Shown here: positions 46,859-55,754 of the stretch, piece by piece
Position numbering within the stretch: position 1 is the stretch's first letter
Layout: each line of letters opens with the position of its first letter
Assembly (NCBI GenBank): GCA_902623185.1
Contig: CACNSW010000001.1
Span: 1-64,000, forward strand
From: an uncultured SAR116 cluster alpha proteobacterium
GTDB lineage: Bacteria; Pseudomonadota; Alphaproteobacteria; Puniceispirillales; Puniceispirillaceae
DNA: 64,000 nucleotides
Direction of reading: 5' to 3'
Position numbers and translations under genes: made by a program
The notes under the pieces: model-generated
Seen by the model: the letters and a program-made list of their open reading frames with translations, nothing else
The model's database searches: none
What the model was told of the DNA's origin: nothing

Positions 46859-48384
46859 TCTGCGTCCGGCAGGTCTACCATAATTTCCGCAAGCAGATCA
46901 GCAGCTGTTGCGCTCAGCCCGGCAGCCGAACTTTTACCAGCCAGAACCTCAGAGAATTGAAGTGCCATGATCTTGCCGAGTTCTACACCCCACTGGTCAA
47001 AGCTGTTCAAATCCCAGATAAAACCGCTAACAACTGTCACATGCTCATAAAGAGCTAAAAGCTGGCCCAGCACATTCGGCGTTGTGGATGGCCAGCTAAT
47101 AAGGTTTGAAGGTCTGCCCCCAGCAAAATGCCGATGCGGTTGCTCGCTGTTATGACTGCCAATAGCAAGTGCTTCTGCCTGCGCCAGCGCATTTGCCACC
47201 AGAATATTGTGGTTTTGTGCCCAATCTCCCGCAAGCCTAATGCCTGAAGGTGAGAGCGGGATCATGATGTCCAGAGGGACTATGTCACTTCCCTGATGTA
47301 ATGCCTGAAAAAAGGAATGCTGGCACCCAGTGCCAGCAGCGCCCCAGACAACAGGCGCCGTTGCAATGTCGAGTGGCTTGCCTTCACGGCACACAGATTT
47401 GCCATTTGATTCCATCTCAAGTTGTTGCGCCCAAGCCGGCAACAATGCGAGCCGCTGGTCATAGGGCATTATGCCATGAGTAGGCAATCCAAGAAAATTG
47501 CGGTTCCAGACCCGAAGCAAACCCATGATTACCGCTAAATTCTCACCCATTGGCGCGGTTTGAAAATGTTCATCCATCAAAGCGGCACCGGCCAGCATAG
47601 TAGTAAATTTTTCTGGACCGATGTCAATCATCACCGGCAGACCCACCGCAGACCAGAGCGAATAGCGACCACCAACACCCTCTTCGAAATCGAAAATTCT
47701 TTCTGGCGCGATACCCCATGCCGCCGCTTTTTCCGGCGCAGCCGTCACACCTGCAAGTGCATCGTCCTGTCTGCCTGCAGTAGCAAGCCAATCTCGCGCC
47801 AACCTGGCATTTCGCATTGTCTCAACGGTTGTGAAGGTTTTGGATGTAACAATCACGAAGGTGTTGGCCGGATCACATTGCAGCAAAACATCATGTAGAT
47901 GACTCGGATCAACATTTGACACATAATGCAATTTCGGCCCATCACTGTGATGCGCCAGCGCCGCACTCACCATTGCTGGACCAAGATCAGAGCCACCGAT
48001 ACCAATGTTAATGACGGAGGTAAATGACGATGAACGAGCTTGATTAGCAAAGTCTACAAGACGTGTAAAACTGGGGGTCTTCAACGACTCTTTAGAACGG
48101 TTCTTTATATGAAGAACCGGCCGGCCCTCGCTCATATTGATGTTTGCACCGGAAAACAAGGCAGCAATTCTACCGGAAAGATCAGCCTGTTGAGCCAATT
48201 TAAAAAGTTGAGTCATAGTCGTCTTATCGACGCGTTGACGCGAGGCATCAAGCGTCAGTTCGCCTGCGCGAAAAACCAACGAGCGAGAACGGTCCGGATC
48301 GGCAAGCATAGTGGCCAGCTTGGCCTGCTCAAGTGTTCGAGCCGCTGACATCAATTCAGCATAGGCTGGCAATGCGGTAAGCAT
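46855..48384 (-). CDS. pgi: Glucose-6-phosphate isomerase Pgi
   Basis: Pgi interconverts glucose-6-phosphate and fructose-6-phosphate. The 509 residues carry the family patterns NIGIGGSDLGPAMVSAAL (about 125), VTSKTFTTVETMRNA (about 175), GVGGRYSLWSAVGLP (about 235), LEMESNGKSVCREG (about 320, catalytic Glu) and CQHSFFQALHQG (about 355, catalytic His). I chose the start at 48384, which has GGAG upstream; the open frame would add 21 residues. It overlaps the downstream hypothetical gene. Confidence 0.96.
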   Translation of the reverse strand: MLTALPAYAELMSAARTLEQAKLATMLADPDRSRSLVFRAGELTLDASRQRVDKTTMTQLFKLAQQADLSGRIAALFSGANINMSEGRPVLHIKNRSKESLKTPSFTRLVDFANQARSSSFTSVINIGIGGSDLGPAMVSAALAHHSDGPKLHYVSNVDPSHLHDVLLQCDPANTFVIVTSKTFTTVETMRNARLARDWLATAGRQDDALAGVTAAPEKAAAWGIAPERIFDFEEGVGGRYSLWSAVGLPVMIDIGPEKFTTMLAGAALMDEHFQTAPMGENLAVIMGLLRVWNRNFLGLPTHGIMPYDQRLALLPAWAQQLEMESNGKSVCREGKPLDIATAPVVWGAAGTGCQHSFFQALHQGSDIVPLDIMIPLSPSGIRLAGDWAQNHNILVANALAQAEALAIGSHNSEQPHRHFAGGRPSNLISWPSTTPNVLGQLLALYEHVTVVSGFIWDLNSFDQWGVELGKIMALQFSEVLAGKSSAAGLSATAADLLAEIMVDLPDAE

Positions 48385-48525
48385 TGGATAATCTCCATCG
48401 CTACAAATTAGCAAAAACAATTGGTGCGTGGGCTGGTAACACCCCACAAGATTTACAATATACGCTCTGATAGTTAGCTCCGGCTAGACAGGAGTTGAAA
48501 AAACTAGACCGGGACGCCACGCGAC

Positions 48526-49503
48526 ATGTCATCCAATCTATCCATACCTAAGTATGACCTTGTGATTATCGGTGCTGGCATTGCCGGGCTTGCTGCCGCG
48601 AGAGCAGCTAAAGGACTGGGACTATCAGTCAAGATCTTTGACAAGGGCCAGCGCATCGGTGGTCGCGCCGCGACCCGGCGCGCCGATGGCTTTACCTTCA
48701 CTCATGGTGCACAGTTCTTAACCGCACACTCGGTAGAGTTTCGCAATATCTGTCAGGCAGCGCTCAGAGAGGGTGCGTTAACCAACTGGCGGATTAGAGG
48801 CAAGGCCGCACTTGTCGGTTGTCCAACAATGCGAGATTTCTCTGTGTTTTTAGGCCGTGATCTCGATGTAAGCCAATCAGTTGAAATCACTAGAATCAAG
48901 ATGACAGAAAATTGTCTGCTTTTTTTTGATGCCAAAGGATTTGTTGCCAGTGGACAGCGCACAATAATCACGCCACCTGCTCCACAGACAGCTGCTTTGC
49001 TGCGCCAAATCACACCCACGCTTGCTCAAACCGCTGATGGGGCAGTCTATGCACCCTGCTGGACAGCAATGTTCGGCTTTGACGAAGCACCCCCTTTACC
49101 GAGGACGCAAGAGCCTCTGCAGTTTGATGATGGCCCTATTGCCCTTGCCAATTATGAGGCAAATCGCCCCGGCAGTGACAGCACAAATTTTGCGCTGACC
49201 ATTCAAGCTTCAGCAAAATGGAGTTCGCTTAATCTAGAGGATACGAGCGAGCGAGCGGCAAGCGCTTTACTTTACGAATTGTCAAATCTGCTTGGTCTCC
49301 AGATGCCGCCAACAGCCCATCAAAGTTGCCATCGCTGGCGCTACGCCAAAGTAATAAAACCCGCTGACCCGGATAAACTAATATCAGATTGTGGTCGTAT
49401 AGCCATTGCCGGCGACTGGATTATCGGTCCGCGCATCGAAGCCGCCTATCTTTCCGGATTGAGGGCATTTGGTCAGATGACCAAGGCTATGCACCTTGAA
49501 TGA
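48526..49503 (+). CDS. NAD(P)/FAD-dependent oxidoreductase (renalase/amine-oxidase-like)
   Basis: A 325-residue flavoprotein. The dinucleotide-binding motif is YDLVIIGAGIAGLAAARAA (residues 10-28), followed by RIGGRAATRRADGFTFTHGAQFL (about 47-69) with the GGR element seen in renalase-like and amine oxidase enzymes. The C-terminal IAIAGDWIIGPRIEAAYLSG closes the FAD site. Members are often annotated only as FAD-dependent oxidoreductase. It is divergent from pgi across 141 bases. Substrate is unknown. Confidence 0.88.
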   Translation: MSSNLSIPKYDLVIIGAGIAGLAAARAAKGLGLSVKIFDKGQRIGGRAATRRADGFTFTHGAQFLTAHSVEFRNICQAALREGALTNWRIRGKAALVGCPTMRDFSVFLGRDLDVSQSVEITRIKMTENCLLFFDAKGFVASGQRTIITPPAPQTAALLRQITPTLAQTADGAVYAPCWTAMFGFDEAPPLPRTQEPLQFDDGPIALANYEANRPGSDSTNFALTIQASAKWSSLNLEDTSERAASALLYELSNLLGLQMPPTAHQSCHRWRYAKVIKPADPDKLISDCGRIAIAGDWIIGPRIEAAYLSGLRAFGQMTKAMHLE

Positions 49504-50143
49504 AATCCGGAAAATTTCCAATTCGAACAAAGTCGGAGTGTTCCTGGGTATGGTGGGGAATGACAACAGCACTCGTCAACGTAATACTGCTGACCAATGG
49601 AAAGGCATGCTCTCCGGAAGTTCGCGCCTATGCCAAAACTGCCGACATCGTAAACGAGCGCATCGATAGTTTCAAGGCAACGCATAGGCATCTGAAGTCA
49701 AAATCAAGCCTCCTTAGCTCAGCCAAATTTAATAATATTGCCGATAGTGTTTTAGCGATGAGAAAATGGGGCGTGACCATGCCAGTGACCGTCCCAGAGG
49801 CAGCGACGGGCCACCTTTGCATGTAGCGCCAGCTATTTAAAGCGACAATACAGGCTTCAAAAGCGCCGCTAAAAAGCACGTTGCAGTCTCCGATTAGTTG
49901 ATCTCCGCCGGCAGGGCTGGTGATAAAGATGCCATCAGCACCACCTTTAAAGCCGAAGCCGGCACATGCAAAACATTTCACATCAAATATTGGCAAATCT
50001 AACACCAACGCTTGGACTGGCAAAACTCCGCTGTTGCGTCCTTACTAAAATTTATCCTAAGTTCTCGTCGCACTTGTCGTCTTGGCAAACTAGAACGCTT
50101 CCGTATTATGCCTGCCTAATGCTGGAATGGGATTTTCATTTTT
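49504..50143. other. Stretch without a convincing gene
   Basis: About 640 bases between the FAD oxidoreductase and the AEC transporter. Two overlapping open frames exist on opposite strands (plus 49500-49826 and minus 49628-50023), but neither shows a recognisable family or clear codon bias. The minus frame has a cysteine-containing start and a repetitive leucine-rich end. I treat the stretch as non-coding or as gene remnant. Confidence 0.5.
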
Positions 50144-51073
50144 ATGGCGACAGTTCTTTCCATTTCAGTTCCCTTTTTTGCGATCATTTTTCTGGGTATG
50201 TTCACCCGCGCCATCGGCTTTTTCCACCATTCCGATGCCCGAACGCTCTCAAAATTTGCGTTTTATATAACTGTACCACCAATGCTGTTTGTCAATCTTG
50301 CTGACAAGGACCCGACGCAAATGCTGAACTGGGGATTTATCTGGCGGTTCGAGCTTGCTTCACTTGTCATTCTGCTCGGTGGATCGCTAATCGGCAATCG
50401 TTTGTTCTCATTGTCGCGCAGTGAAAGCGGGATGTATGGAGTAAACGCTGCCTATCCCAATTATGGCTATATGGGCATCCCGCTTTGCATTCTTACATTC
50501 GGCGATGCGGCAGCTATACCACTTGCCGTAATCCTGTTCTTTGACAGTATTCTTTTGTTTGGTTTTGCCGCTGTTGCCGTTTCGCAAAAAGCGACTACCT
50601 GGTTTGGCACAATTGCCGGCGTTCTCCTTACAATGGCAAGAAATCCTTTTCTGATCGCCATTGCTGCTAGTCTGGTTTTTTCAGGATTAGGAATACAGGT
50701 GCCACCTTTAATCGATCGGGTGCTCTCGCTCCTGGCTAGCGCCGCGACCCCCGTTGCCCTGTTTGCACTTGGTGTTACGGTTTTTGGACAATCATTAAAA
50801 TCATCTCTGGGCGAACTTATTAGCATTGGCCTGTTTCGCCTCATCATTCATCCGCTTTTGGTTGCCCTATTGTTCCTTGGTCTGCCGGGCGTTGATCCCT
50901 TATGGGTCAAAGTCGCCATTATGTCGGCCTGCCTTCCAGTAGCGGCAAATGTCTTCGTTGTGGCGGATAATTATGGCGCATATGCCGTGCAATCGGCCAC
51001 GGCGACACTGGTGACGACCATCGCCGCAAGCCTAACCGTGCCATTATATCTCTATTGGGTTCTGAGTCTTTAA
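50144..51073 (+). CDS. AEC (auxin efflux carrier) family transporter
   Basis: A 309-residue membrane transporter of the AEC family, with ten hydrophobic segments in two five-segment halves. Typical elements are FFAIIFLGMFTRAIGFF at the start, YPNYGYMGIPLCILTFG (about 105-121, the conserved crossover with N-x-G-x-M-G) and MSACLPVAANVFVVADNYG (about 262). Bacterial members often move organic acids such as malate or malonate. Substrate is not determined. No linked enzyme genes identify it. Confidence 0.9.
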   Translation: MATVLSISVPFFAIIFLGMFTRAIGFFHHSDARTLSKFAFYITVPPMLFVNLADKDPTQMLNWGFIWRFELASLVILLGGSLIGNRLFSLSRSESGMYGVNAAYPNYGYMGIPLCILTFGDAAAIPLAVILFFDSILLFGFAAVAVSQKATTWFGTIAGVLLTMARNPFLIAIAASLVFSGLGIQVPPLIDRVLSLLASAATPVALFALGVTVFGQSLKSSLGELISIGLFRLIIHPLLVALLFLGLPGVDPLWVKVAIMSACLPVAANVFVVADNYGAYAVQSATATLVTTIAASLTVPLYLYWVLSL

Positions 51074-51696
51074 CCTCACCAAAAACTTGCATAAATCTTT
51101 CGCGAGGCCGACGTCATTAGCTCGGCGTAGCTCGCAGCAACGGCAGCTAAGCCCACCCGCCAATTAGCAAATACGAGCACTTGGCAAATTTTTGTCATTA
51201 AAACGCTTTAATTAGCTCAATTTCTACCAAAATATGATTCACCACATGCGTTGATTCTACCGTTTGATCACCCCGTAGTTTGCCTAAAAAATTGACACAA
51301 ATGGTGTAAAACAGAATGAGCCTGCTCTTAAAATATTCCAGATACTTAGAAAAAAATTAAATTCAACGAGAGCGAAGCCATACCGATATGTCATAGTCTA
51401 AAAGAAATGCAAGTTTCATTTAATATGGTTCACGGCGTCTAAGCTTAAGATTATGTTAAAGGCACTCGTGATCCCAGGATCGTCTGATGCCGTCTAAAAA
51501 ATCGCCTATGAGACCCCGGACTGAACTAGCTCGCTATGTTTTTCTTCGCCATTTTTGCCAAAAACCTAAATCAACCTTAAATAGTTGGACAAGCTAGTAT
51601 AGGGATAAAACGGGAGCGAGCGCAGCCAGGACTCACCCACAAAGAAACATCTTGGCAGAAGTGACCCCAGGCATACCTCAAGTCACCCTCCAAAAA

Positions 51697-51873
51697 TCAG
51701 TTAGACGCTGCATCATGATCTGCAGTCAGGATTAGGCTAATCGGGGCTCGCCTTACGGTGGCGAGCCCATCCCCATATTTAGCAAAAGCCTCCACCCTGA
51801 TTTCCTGCGTCGCCTGACTGGTCAGTGGGTCAACTTCGAACAAAGTTCTATAAACATCACAAATGAAAAACAT
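51697..51873 (-). CDS. Possible 58-residue protein or gene remnant
   Basis: From an ATG at 51873 the reverse strand is open for 58 codons to a TGA at 51697. The translation (ending SLILTADHDAASN, with AFAKYGDGLATVRRAP in the middle) has normal protein composition and higher GC than the flanks. It contains a perfect 9-base hairpin. It could be a small protein or the C-terminal remnant of a lost gene. No family is recognised. Confidence 0.3.
   Translation of the reverse strand: MFFICDVYRTLFEVDPLTSQATQEIRVEAFAKYGDGLATVRRAPISLILTADHDAASN
51744..51768. repeat. Strong inverted repeat (hairpin)
   Basis: GGGCTCGCC (51744-51752) and GGCGAGCCC (51760-51768) form a perfect 9-base GC-rich stem with a 7-base loop. 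There is no T-run on either side, so it is not a standard terminator. It falls inside the possible 58-codon frame. Confidence 0.6.
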
Positions 51874-52097
51874 TATGCTGTATCTACTTGACTGTTAATT
51901 GATCGTTTCCCAAATGAACCCAATTCCAACACAGCCGGAAAATAACGAACAACAAAAACCTTTGTAGAAAAGCTTATACGCAGCATTTCTGTCTTTCTTT
52001 TTTGTTGTTGCACCAAAAGATAAGCCCTGCCAACCTTAGGAACAGTCTGTTCGCAATACCATACGACAGTTTAAAGAAAATCGGAGATGCTGAAATT

Positions 52098-52388
52098 ATG
52101 AAGAAAGCCTATTGGATCGCGTTTTATCGCAGCATCTCGAATAAAGAAAAACTTGCGGCTTATGCGGAACAAGCACTTCCTGCCATCCAGGAAGCGGGTG
52201 GTAACTTTCTGGCACGCGGCATGCCAAATGCCATCCAAGAAGCCGGTGAAAATAGCAGGACAGTTGTGGTTCAGTTTGATAGTCTTGACGCTGCGCTTGC
52301 TGCGTATGATAGTCCTGCCTACCAAGAGGCACTGGCCACCCTTGGAGACGGTGCGGAGAGAGATCTGCGCATTATTGAGGCTGCTTAG
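52098..52388 (+). CDS. DUF1330 family protein
   Basis: A 96-residue DUF1330 protein, a small dimeric alpha-beta barrel fold of unclear role, sometimes found next to catabolic enzymes. Core: MKKAYWIAFYRSISNKEKL at the start, LARGMPNAIQEAG (about 38) and SLDAALAAYDSPAYQEAL (about 63-80). I use the ATG at 52098 because it begins the family domain. It lies 18 bases upstream of the aconitase X large-subunit gene, so it is probably co-transcribed and may help handle the same substrate (inference). Confidence 0.85.
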   Translation: MKKAYWIAFYRSISNKEKLAAYAEQALPAIQEAGGNFLARGMPNAIQEAGENSRTVVVQFDSLDAALAAYDSPAYQEALATLGDGAERDLRIIEAA

Positions 52389-52406
52389 ACACGGGCAAAT
52401 ACGATC

Positions 52407-53633
52407 ATGCGATTGACCGATCACGAAAAAGCAATGCTAGCAGGTGAATTCGGGCCTGGCATACGGTGGGCAATTGATCACCAGATCAAAATCGGTAATT
52501 TTTTCGATGCCATTGACATGGTTCCAGTCAGTCAAGCCCATATGATGGCTGATGCGGAGTCGTTTGGTGATGCTGGCGTTTTGTTTATGGAAGCGATGGC
52601 GGAAGACAGAACGGAAGTGGCTATCCCAATGATCACTGATCCACGCGGTGTCGATTTATCGCATTACCATCCGCTTGGCCAGACCGAGGAGATGGCAAGC
52701 CTAGAACGACGGTTTATCTCTGCTTGCCAGACTATTGGCATCATGATGACCAATACCTGCATCAACTATCAGACGATCATGCCGCCTGTTCTTGGTGACC
52801 ATGTTGCCTATGGCGATACCGGTGTGGTGATTTACGCGAATAGCGTCTGTGGCGCACGATCAAACTTTGAGGGTGGGCCATCGGCCCTGGCCGCCGGCCT
52901 GACCGGGCGCACACCACGCTATGGATTACATCTTGATGAATATCGGCAAGCTACCCGCCGCTATCGCATTTCCAGCCAACCCCAAGAATTGACCGAGTGG
53001 GGTGTTCTTGGAGCGGTGATTGGCCAGAAATCTGGCTCATATTGGGAAGTGCCTGTTATTGAGGGGATCGACAGCTCACCAACCTCTGATGAAATTAAGC
53101 ATTTCGGAGCAGCGATGGCGAGCTATGGATCAACACCACTGTTCCACATTGTCAGCATCACACCGGAGGCTCCAACAATTGAATCGGTTAATGGCAGTTG
53201 CCTGCCGTTGGAGATTATCACTAAAGATGATATCGAAGCATTTCGCGCTTCCTTTCCCGGGTTTGGCGATCAATTGGATGTTGTGGTTTTAGCCGCTCCT
53301 CAATTATCACTCGTCGAAATGCGCCAGGTGGCAACTCATTGTGCTGGTCGACAGGTAAAAAAACCCCTGATCGTTTGTACTTCACCACAGGTCTATGGCG
53401 ATGCGACTCGGATGGGATTTGTTGAAATGATCGAGGATGCAGGTGGAACCGTTCTCCAGGGCACCTGTTTCTATAATCAATATGCTCGTGAGATTGGCGA
53501 AGTAAATGGTTGGGTCAATCTCCTAAGCAATTCGGCGAAAATCGTCAATATTCTTGGTGGCTATGGCTATCGGCCTTCGCTGGCCAGTATGGAAAATTGC
53601 ATTGAAGCAGCTATTACGGGGAAAATGGCGTGA
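52407..53633 (+). CDS. Aconitase X large (catalytic) subunit
   Basis: A 408-residue protein of the aconitase X (DUF521/AcnX) family, iron-sulfur dehydratases that include cis-3-hydroxy-L-proline dehydratase in bacteria and mevalonate-5-phosphate dehydratase in archaea. Family block VVIYANSVCGARSNFEGGPSALAAG sits near 140-165 (in two parts), then GLTGRTPRYGLHLDE. Cluster-ligand candidates are Cys118 (MTNTCINY), Cys324 (IVCTSPQVY) and Cys354 (GTCFYNQYA). The family start LTDHEKAMLAGEFG is intact. It overlaps the small-subunit gene by 4 nt (GTGA). Substrate cannot be assigned from the sequence. Confidence 0.9.
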   Translation: MRLTDHEKAMLAGEFGPGIRWAIDHQIKIGNFFDAIDMVPVSQAHMMADAESFGDAGVLFMEAMAEDRTEVAIPMITDPRGVDLSHYHPLGQTEEMASLERRFISACQTIGIMMTNTCINYQTIMPPVLGDHVAYGDTGVVIYANSVCGARSNFEGGPSALAAGLTGRTPRYGLHLDEYRQATRRYRISSQPQELTEWGVLGAVIGQKSGSYWEVPVIEGIDSSPTSDEIKHFGAAMASYGSTPLFHIVSITPEAPTIESVNGSCLPLEIITKDDIEAFRASFPGFGDQLDVVVLAAPQLSLVEMRQVATHCAGRQVKKPLIVCTSPQVYGDATRMGFVEMIEDAGGTVLQGTCFYNQYAREIGEVNGWVNLLSNSAKIVNILGGYGYRPSLASMENCIEAAITGKMA

Positions 53634-54043
53634 CCCAGATATTCCTCTGCCACGCCGGCATTGGCCCCATCGTCAGTGGCGAAGCTCTTGTAGCCGCAGA
53701 TAATTTCTCCGCCCGTTATGATCTTGACCGCATTAATGGCGTGTTTTCACGCCCACAGCACTTGCTGTTCGGTCAATCCTACAAGAACAAAATTTTGGTG
53801 TTGAACACGGCCAAGGGAGGTGTAGCAACTGCCTGGATGCTTAATGAGATGGTAGCCAGGGATGTCGCGCCAAAGGGTCTGGTTCTCAACAGAGCAAATA
53901 CAGTGTTGGCGCAAGGAGCAGCGATGGCCAACATGACACTTGTTGATAGGTTTGCAGATGGCGACATCACCAAGCTGATCAAAACTGGACAGATTATCAC
54001 AGTCGTTCCAGAAGCAGGCCGTGTCGAGCTAGCGTCCGGATGA
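53630..54043 (+). CDS. Aconitase X small (swivel-domain) subunit
   Basis: A 137-residue swivelling domain (DUF126) protein that completes the aconitase X active site. It starts with a GTG inside the stop region of the large-subunit gene. Recognised blocks: GIGPIVSGEALVAADNFSARYD (residues 10-31, in two parts), NTAKGGVATAWMLNEM (60-75) and GLVLNRANTVLAQGAAMAN (about 88-106). The loop at 61-68 reads AKGGVATA; in the enzymes I know of, a Ser-containing G-K-G-S or G-R-G-S sequence occupies this place. This variant may therefore have different chemistry or substrate. Confidence 0.88.
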   Translation: MTQIFLCHAGIGPIVSGEALVAADNFSARYDLDRINGVFSRPQHLLFGQSYKNKILVLNTAKGGVATAWMLNEMVARDVAPKGLVLNRANTVLAQGAAMANMTLVDRFADGDITKLIKTGQIITVVPEAGRVELASG

Positions 54044-54185
54044 TTATCTAGCGAAAGACAACGAGCATTTTGGCCCGCTTATTGCAAGAAATTTTAAGTA
54101 TCGTCAAATATTGACGGAGATAAACACGAAATTGTAACGTCTGCGCAGATTTTAGTGGCTCGATTATTTGGTACTGGGGTCAATA

Positions 54186-54947
54186 ATGAATGAAGAGTTA
54201 GAGGTAGAAGGTCACCTCATTGAGATTATCGAGGAAGATTCATACGCTGAAGCCGCATCACATCGGATCAGCGACAAAATTACTGCGTACATTCCTCAGC
54301 TTCTAGAAATCGGTTCGATCAAGCAATTCAAAAATCTTTTCTATGGTGAGAGAACCAAGGTCGATGAACAAATTCGTGTGATTTCTGATTTTGCACAGAT
54401 TGAAATCGAAATCATTGGCGAAACAAAATGGATTGTTGTTGACGTTTACATCCCAGAAATTCTTGAACGCGTGCAGGAGATCTTGGTCGAAGCTGAACTT
54501 GAAATGCGCCAAACAGGGGAAGACCCAATCAAATTGCGCGGCCAAATCCCTAATCCAAATGATACGGAACTTACTGTGATGCTCGATGGCTTGGATACCA
54601 CTGCGTCTCGAACACTGAGCGCAATCAATTCCGTAAAGGGTGACGCGCTATCAAGATTGAGGTCAGCCATGGACAAAGAGTTCATCGAACCAATTGATGC
54701 AAAAGAAGCTGGGATTGGAATAACACGCGTTCATGCCGAAGCAACTGAGGTCGTTAAAGTACTGAGACTAAAAAAACGAATGGAATTATTAGGACGGCGT
54801 TTTCAAATATCCAGCGATGAGGAAAAGGGCCTGATGCCCAAACTCGAGCAAGAAAAATATATTGAAATCGCAGTTACCGAGAGCCTGGAGACAGTAAAAC
54901 AAGAGCAAGCTGCAGAAAAGGCCCCGGTTGAGGTCGAGGATGCTTAA
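54186..54947 (+). CDS. Acidic hypothetical protein of unknown family
   Basis: A 253-residue soluble protein, rich in Glu/Asp, Ile and Leu, beginning MNEELEVEGHLIEIIEEDSY. A beta-rich N-terminal half is followed by a helical half with a central region SAINSVKGDALSRLRSAMDK (about 145-165), and a charged C-terminal tail ending EKAPVEVEDA. No signal peptide or membrane segment is seen. I chose the ATG at 54186; the frame opens at a TTG at 54168. I recognise no domain. It stands alone downstream of the aconitase X operon with a 140-base gap, so it need not belong to it. Confidence 0.7.
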   Translation: MNEELEVEGHLIEIIEEDSYAEAASHRISDKITAYIPQLLEIGSIKQFKNLFYGERTKVDEQIRVISDFAQIEIEIIGETKWIVVDVYIPEILERVQEILVEAELEMRQTGEDPIKLRGQIPNPNDTELTVMLDGLDTTASRTLSAINSVKGDALSRLRSAMDKEFIEPIDAKEAGIGITRVHAEATEVVKVLRLKKRMELLGRRFQISSDEEKGLMPKLEQEKYIEIAVTESLETVKQEQAAEKAPVEVEDA

Positions 54948-55063
54948 GTATTTTGCTCTCTCTACTACCTGTTAGATACACCGGTACCCTCACATTTCTT
55001 GGCCGACAAGAAATGTAAGATTTGCTCCTCTATTATATTGATCCAAATGTCGTAGCCAACTTT

Positions 55064-55410
55064 CTATGCCATTTTCCATGTGATGGTCTGCAACGTTTTC
55101 TTGCATTGCCTGGTGCCACCAGCTCCTAGGCAACCTATCCCAATTTTACATTTGGCATCCGAAATGTTGACCACTTTGCCTCTGCTGTCTTGAACCATCA
55201 CAGAAACTCTTTCAACAACGCTTAAACTATTGTTCCTATCTTGTGACCTTAGAATGAGAGCGATTAACAATCCTTGTTGGTTATCGCCAAAAACAACTTC
55301 TTTGGCGGATGAGGTCGTTTCCCTTTCATGGGCGGAACTTTCTCTATGGCCCGTCCCAAAATAACGACAAGGAAACAGGATACGCAGAAAAACCCTTTGA
55401 AAAGTTGCAT
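55064..55410 (-). pseudogene. Small secreted protein gene, apparently frameshifted
   Basis: Two overlapping reverse-strand frames look like one gene with a one-base shift. From the ATG at 55410, MQLFKGFFCVSCFLVVILG gives a good signal peptide. The other frame then supplies the body (SSAKEVVFGDNQQGLLIAL, VVERVSVMVQDSRGKVVNIS, and CKIGIGCLGAGGTRQCKK with three cysteines) to the stop at 55064. The shift lies about 55315-55375. No known family. Either a pseudogene or a sequencing indel. Confidence 0.45.
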
Positions 55411-55423
55411 GCGACCACCCCAA

Positions 55424-55754
55424 AAAAAAATTGGAGATATAGTTTTTAGCAATGAAATAAACTATATTCTATGAGTCGCCGTTATTAGTCCAAGCTCAGG
55501 TCTTCCCCGTTGTGCTTATGTTTTAGAAAAAAATAAATCTATTTTTTAGGTCGTCTCTAACAACTTTTTTACATCTTCGATTGGTCTCACGAATAGATTA
55601 GCGAGATGAGACGTATAAAAGGATTGCAAAACGATTTCATAACATTGGATCAGTGTTGAGTCAGCGAGGTCAAAGACGTTAAAAAAAGACATGAATGCTT
55701 AGCGGTTGAAAATCAAAATTTCTTGAAGCACCGTTTCCGCCGAAGAGTTAACAT
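55424..55754. other. AT-rich intergenic stretch
   Basis: About 330 bases between the divergent small secreted-protein gene and the tail-anchored protein gene. AT-rich, with no plausible open frame. It should hold the two divergent promoters; none could be placed with confidence. Confidence 0.5.

Larger units (their letters stand above)
51074..52097. other. Largely gene-free kilobase upstream of the aconitase X operon
   Basis: About 1 kb, AT-rich over most of its length with a GC-richer patch near 51.7 kb that holds a strong hairpin and a 58-codon frame (separate entries). The region just before 52098 should hold the promoter of the DUF1330-acnX operon, but I see no clear motif. Confidence 0.5.

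Noticed and set aside
49628..50023. Reverse-strand 131-codon frame (and plus-strand 49500-49826)
   Set aside because: No recognisable family and the two frames overlap each other; could be remnants, but I cannot support either as a gene.
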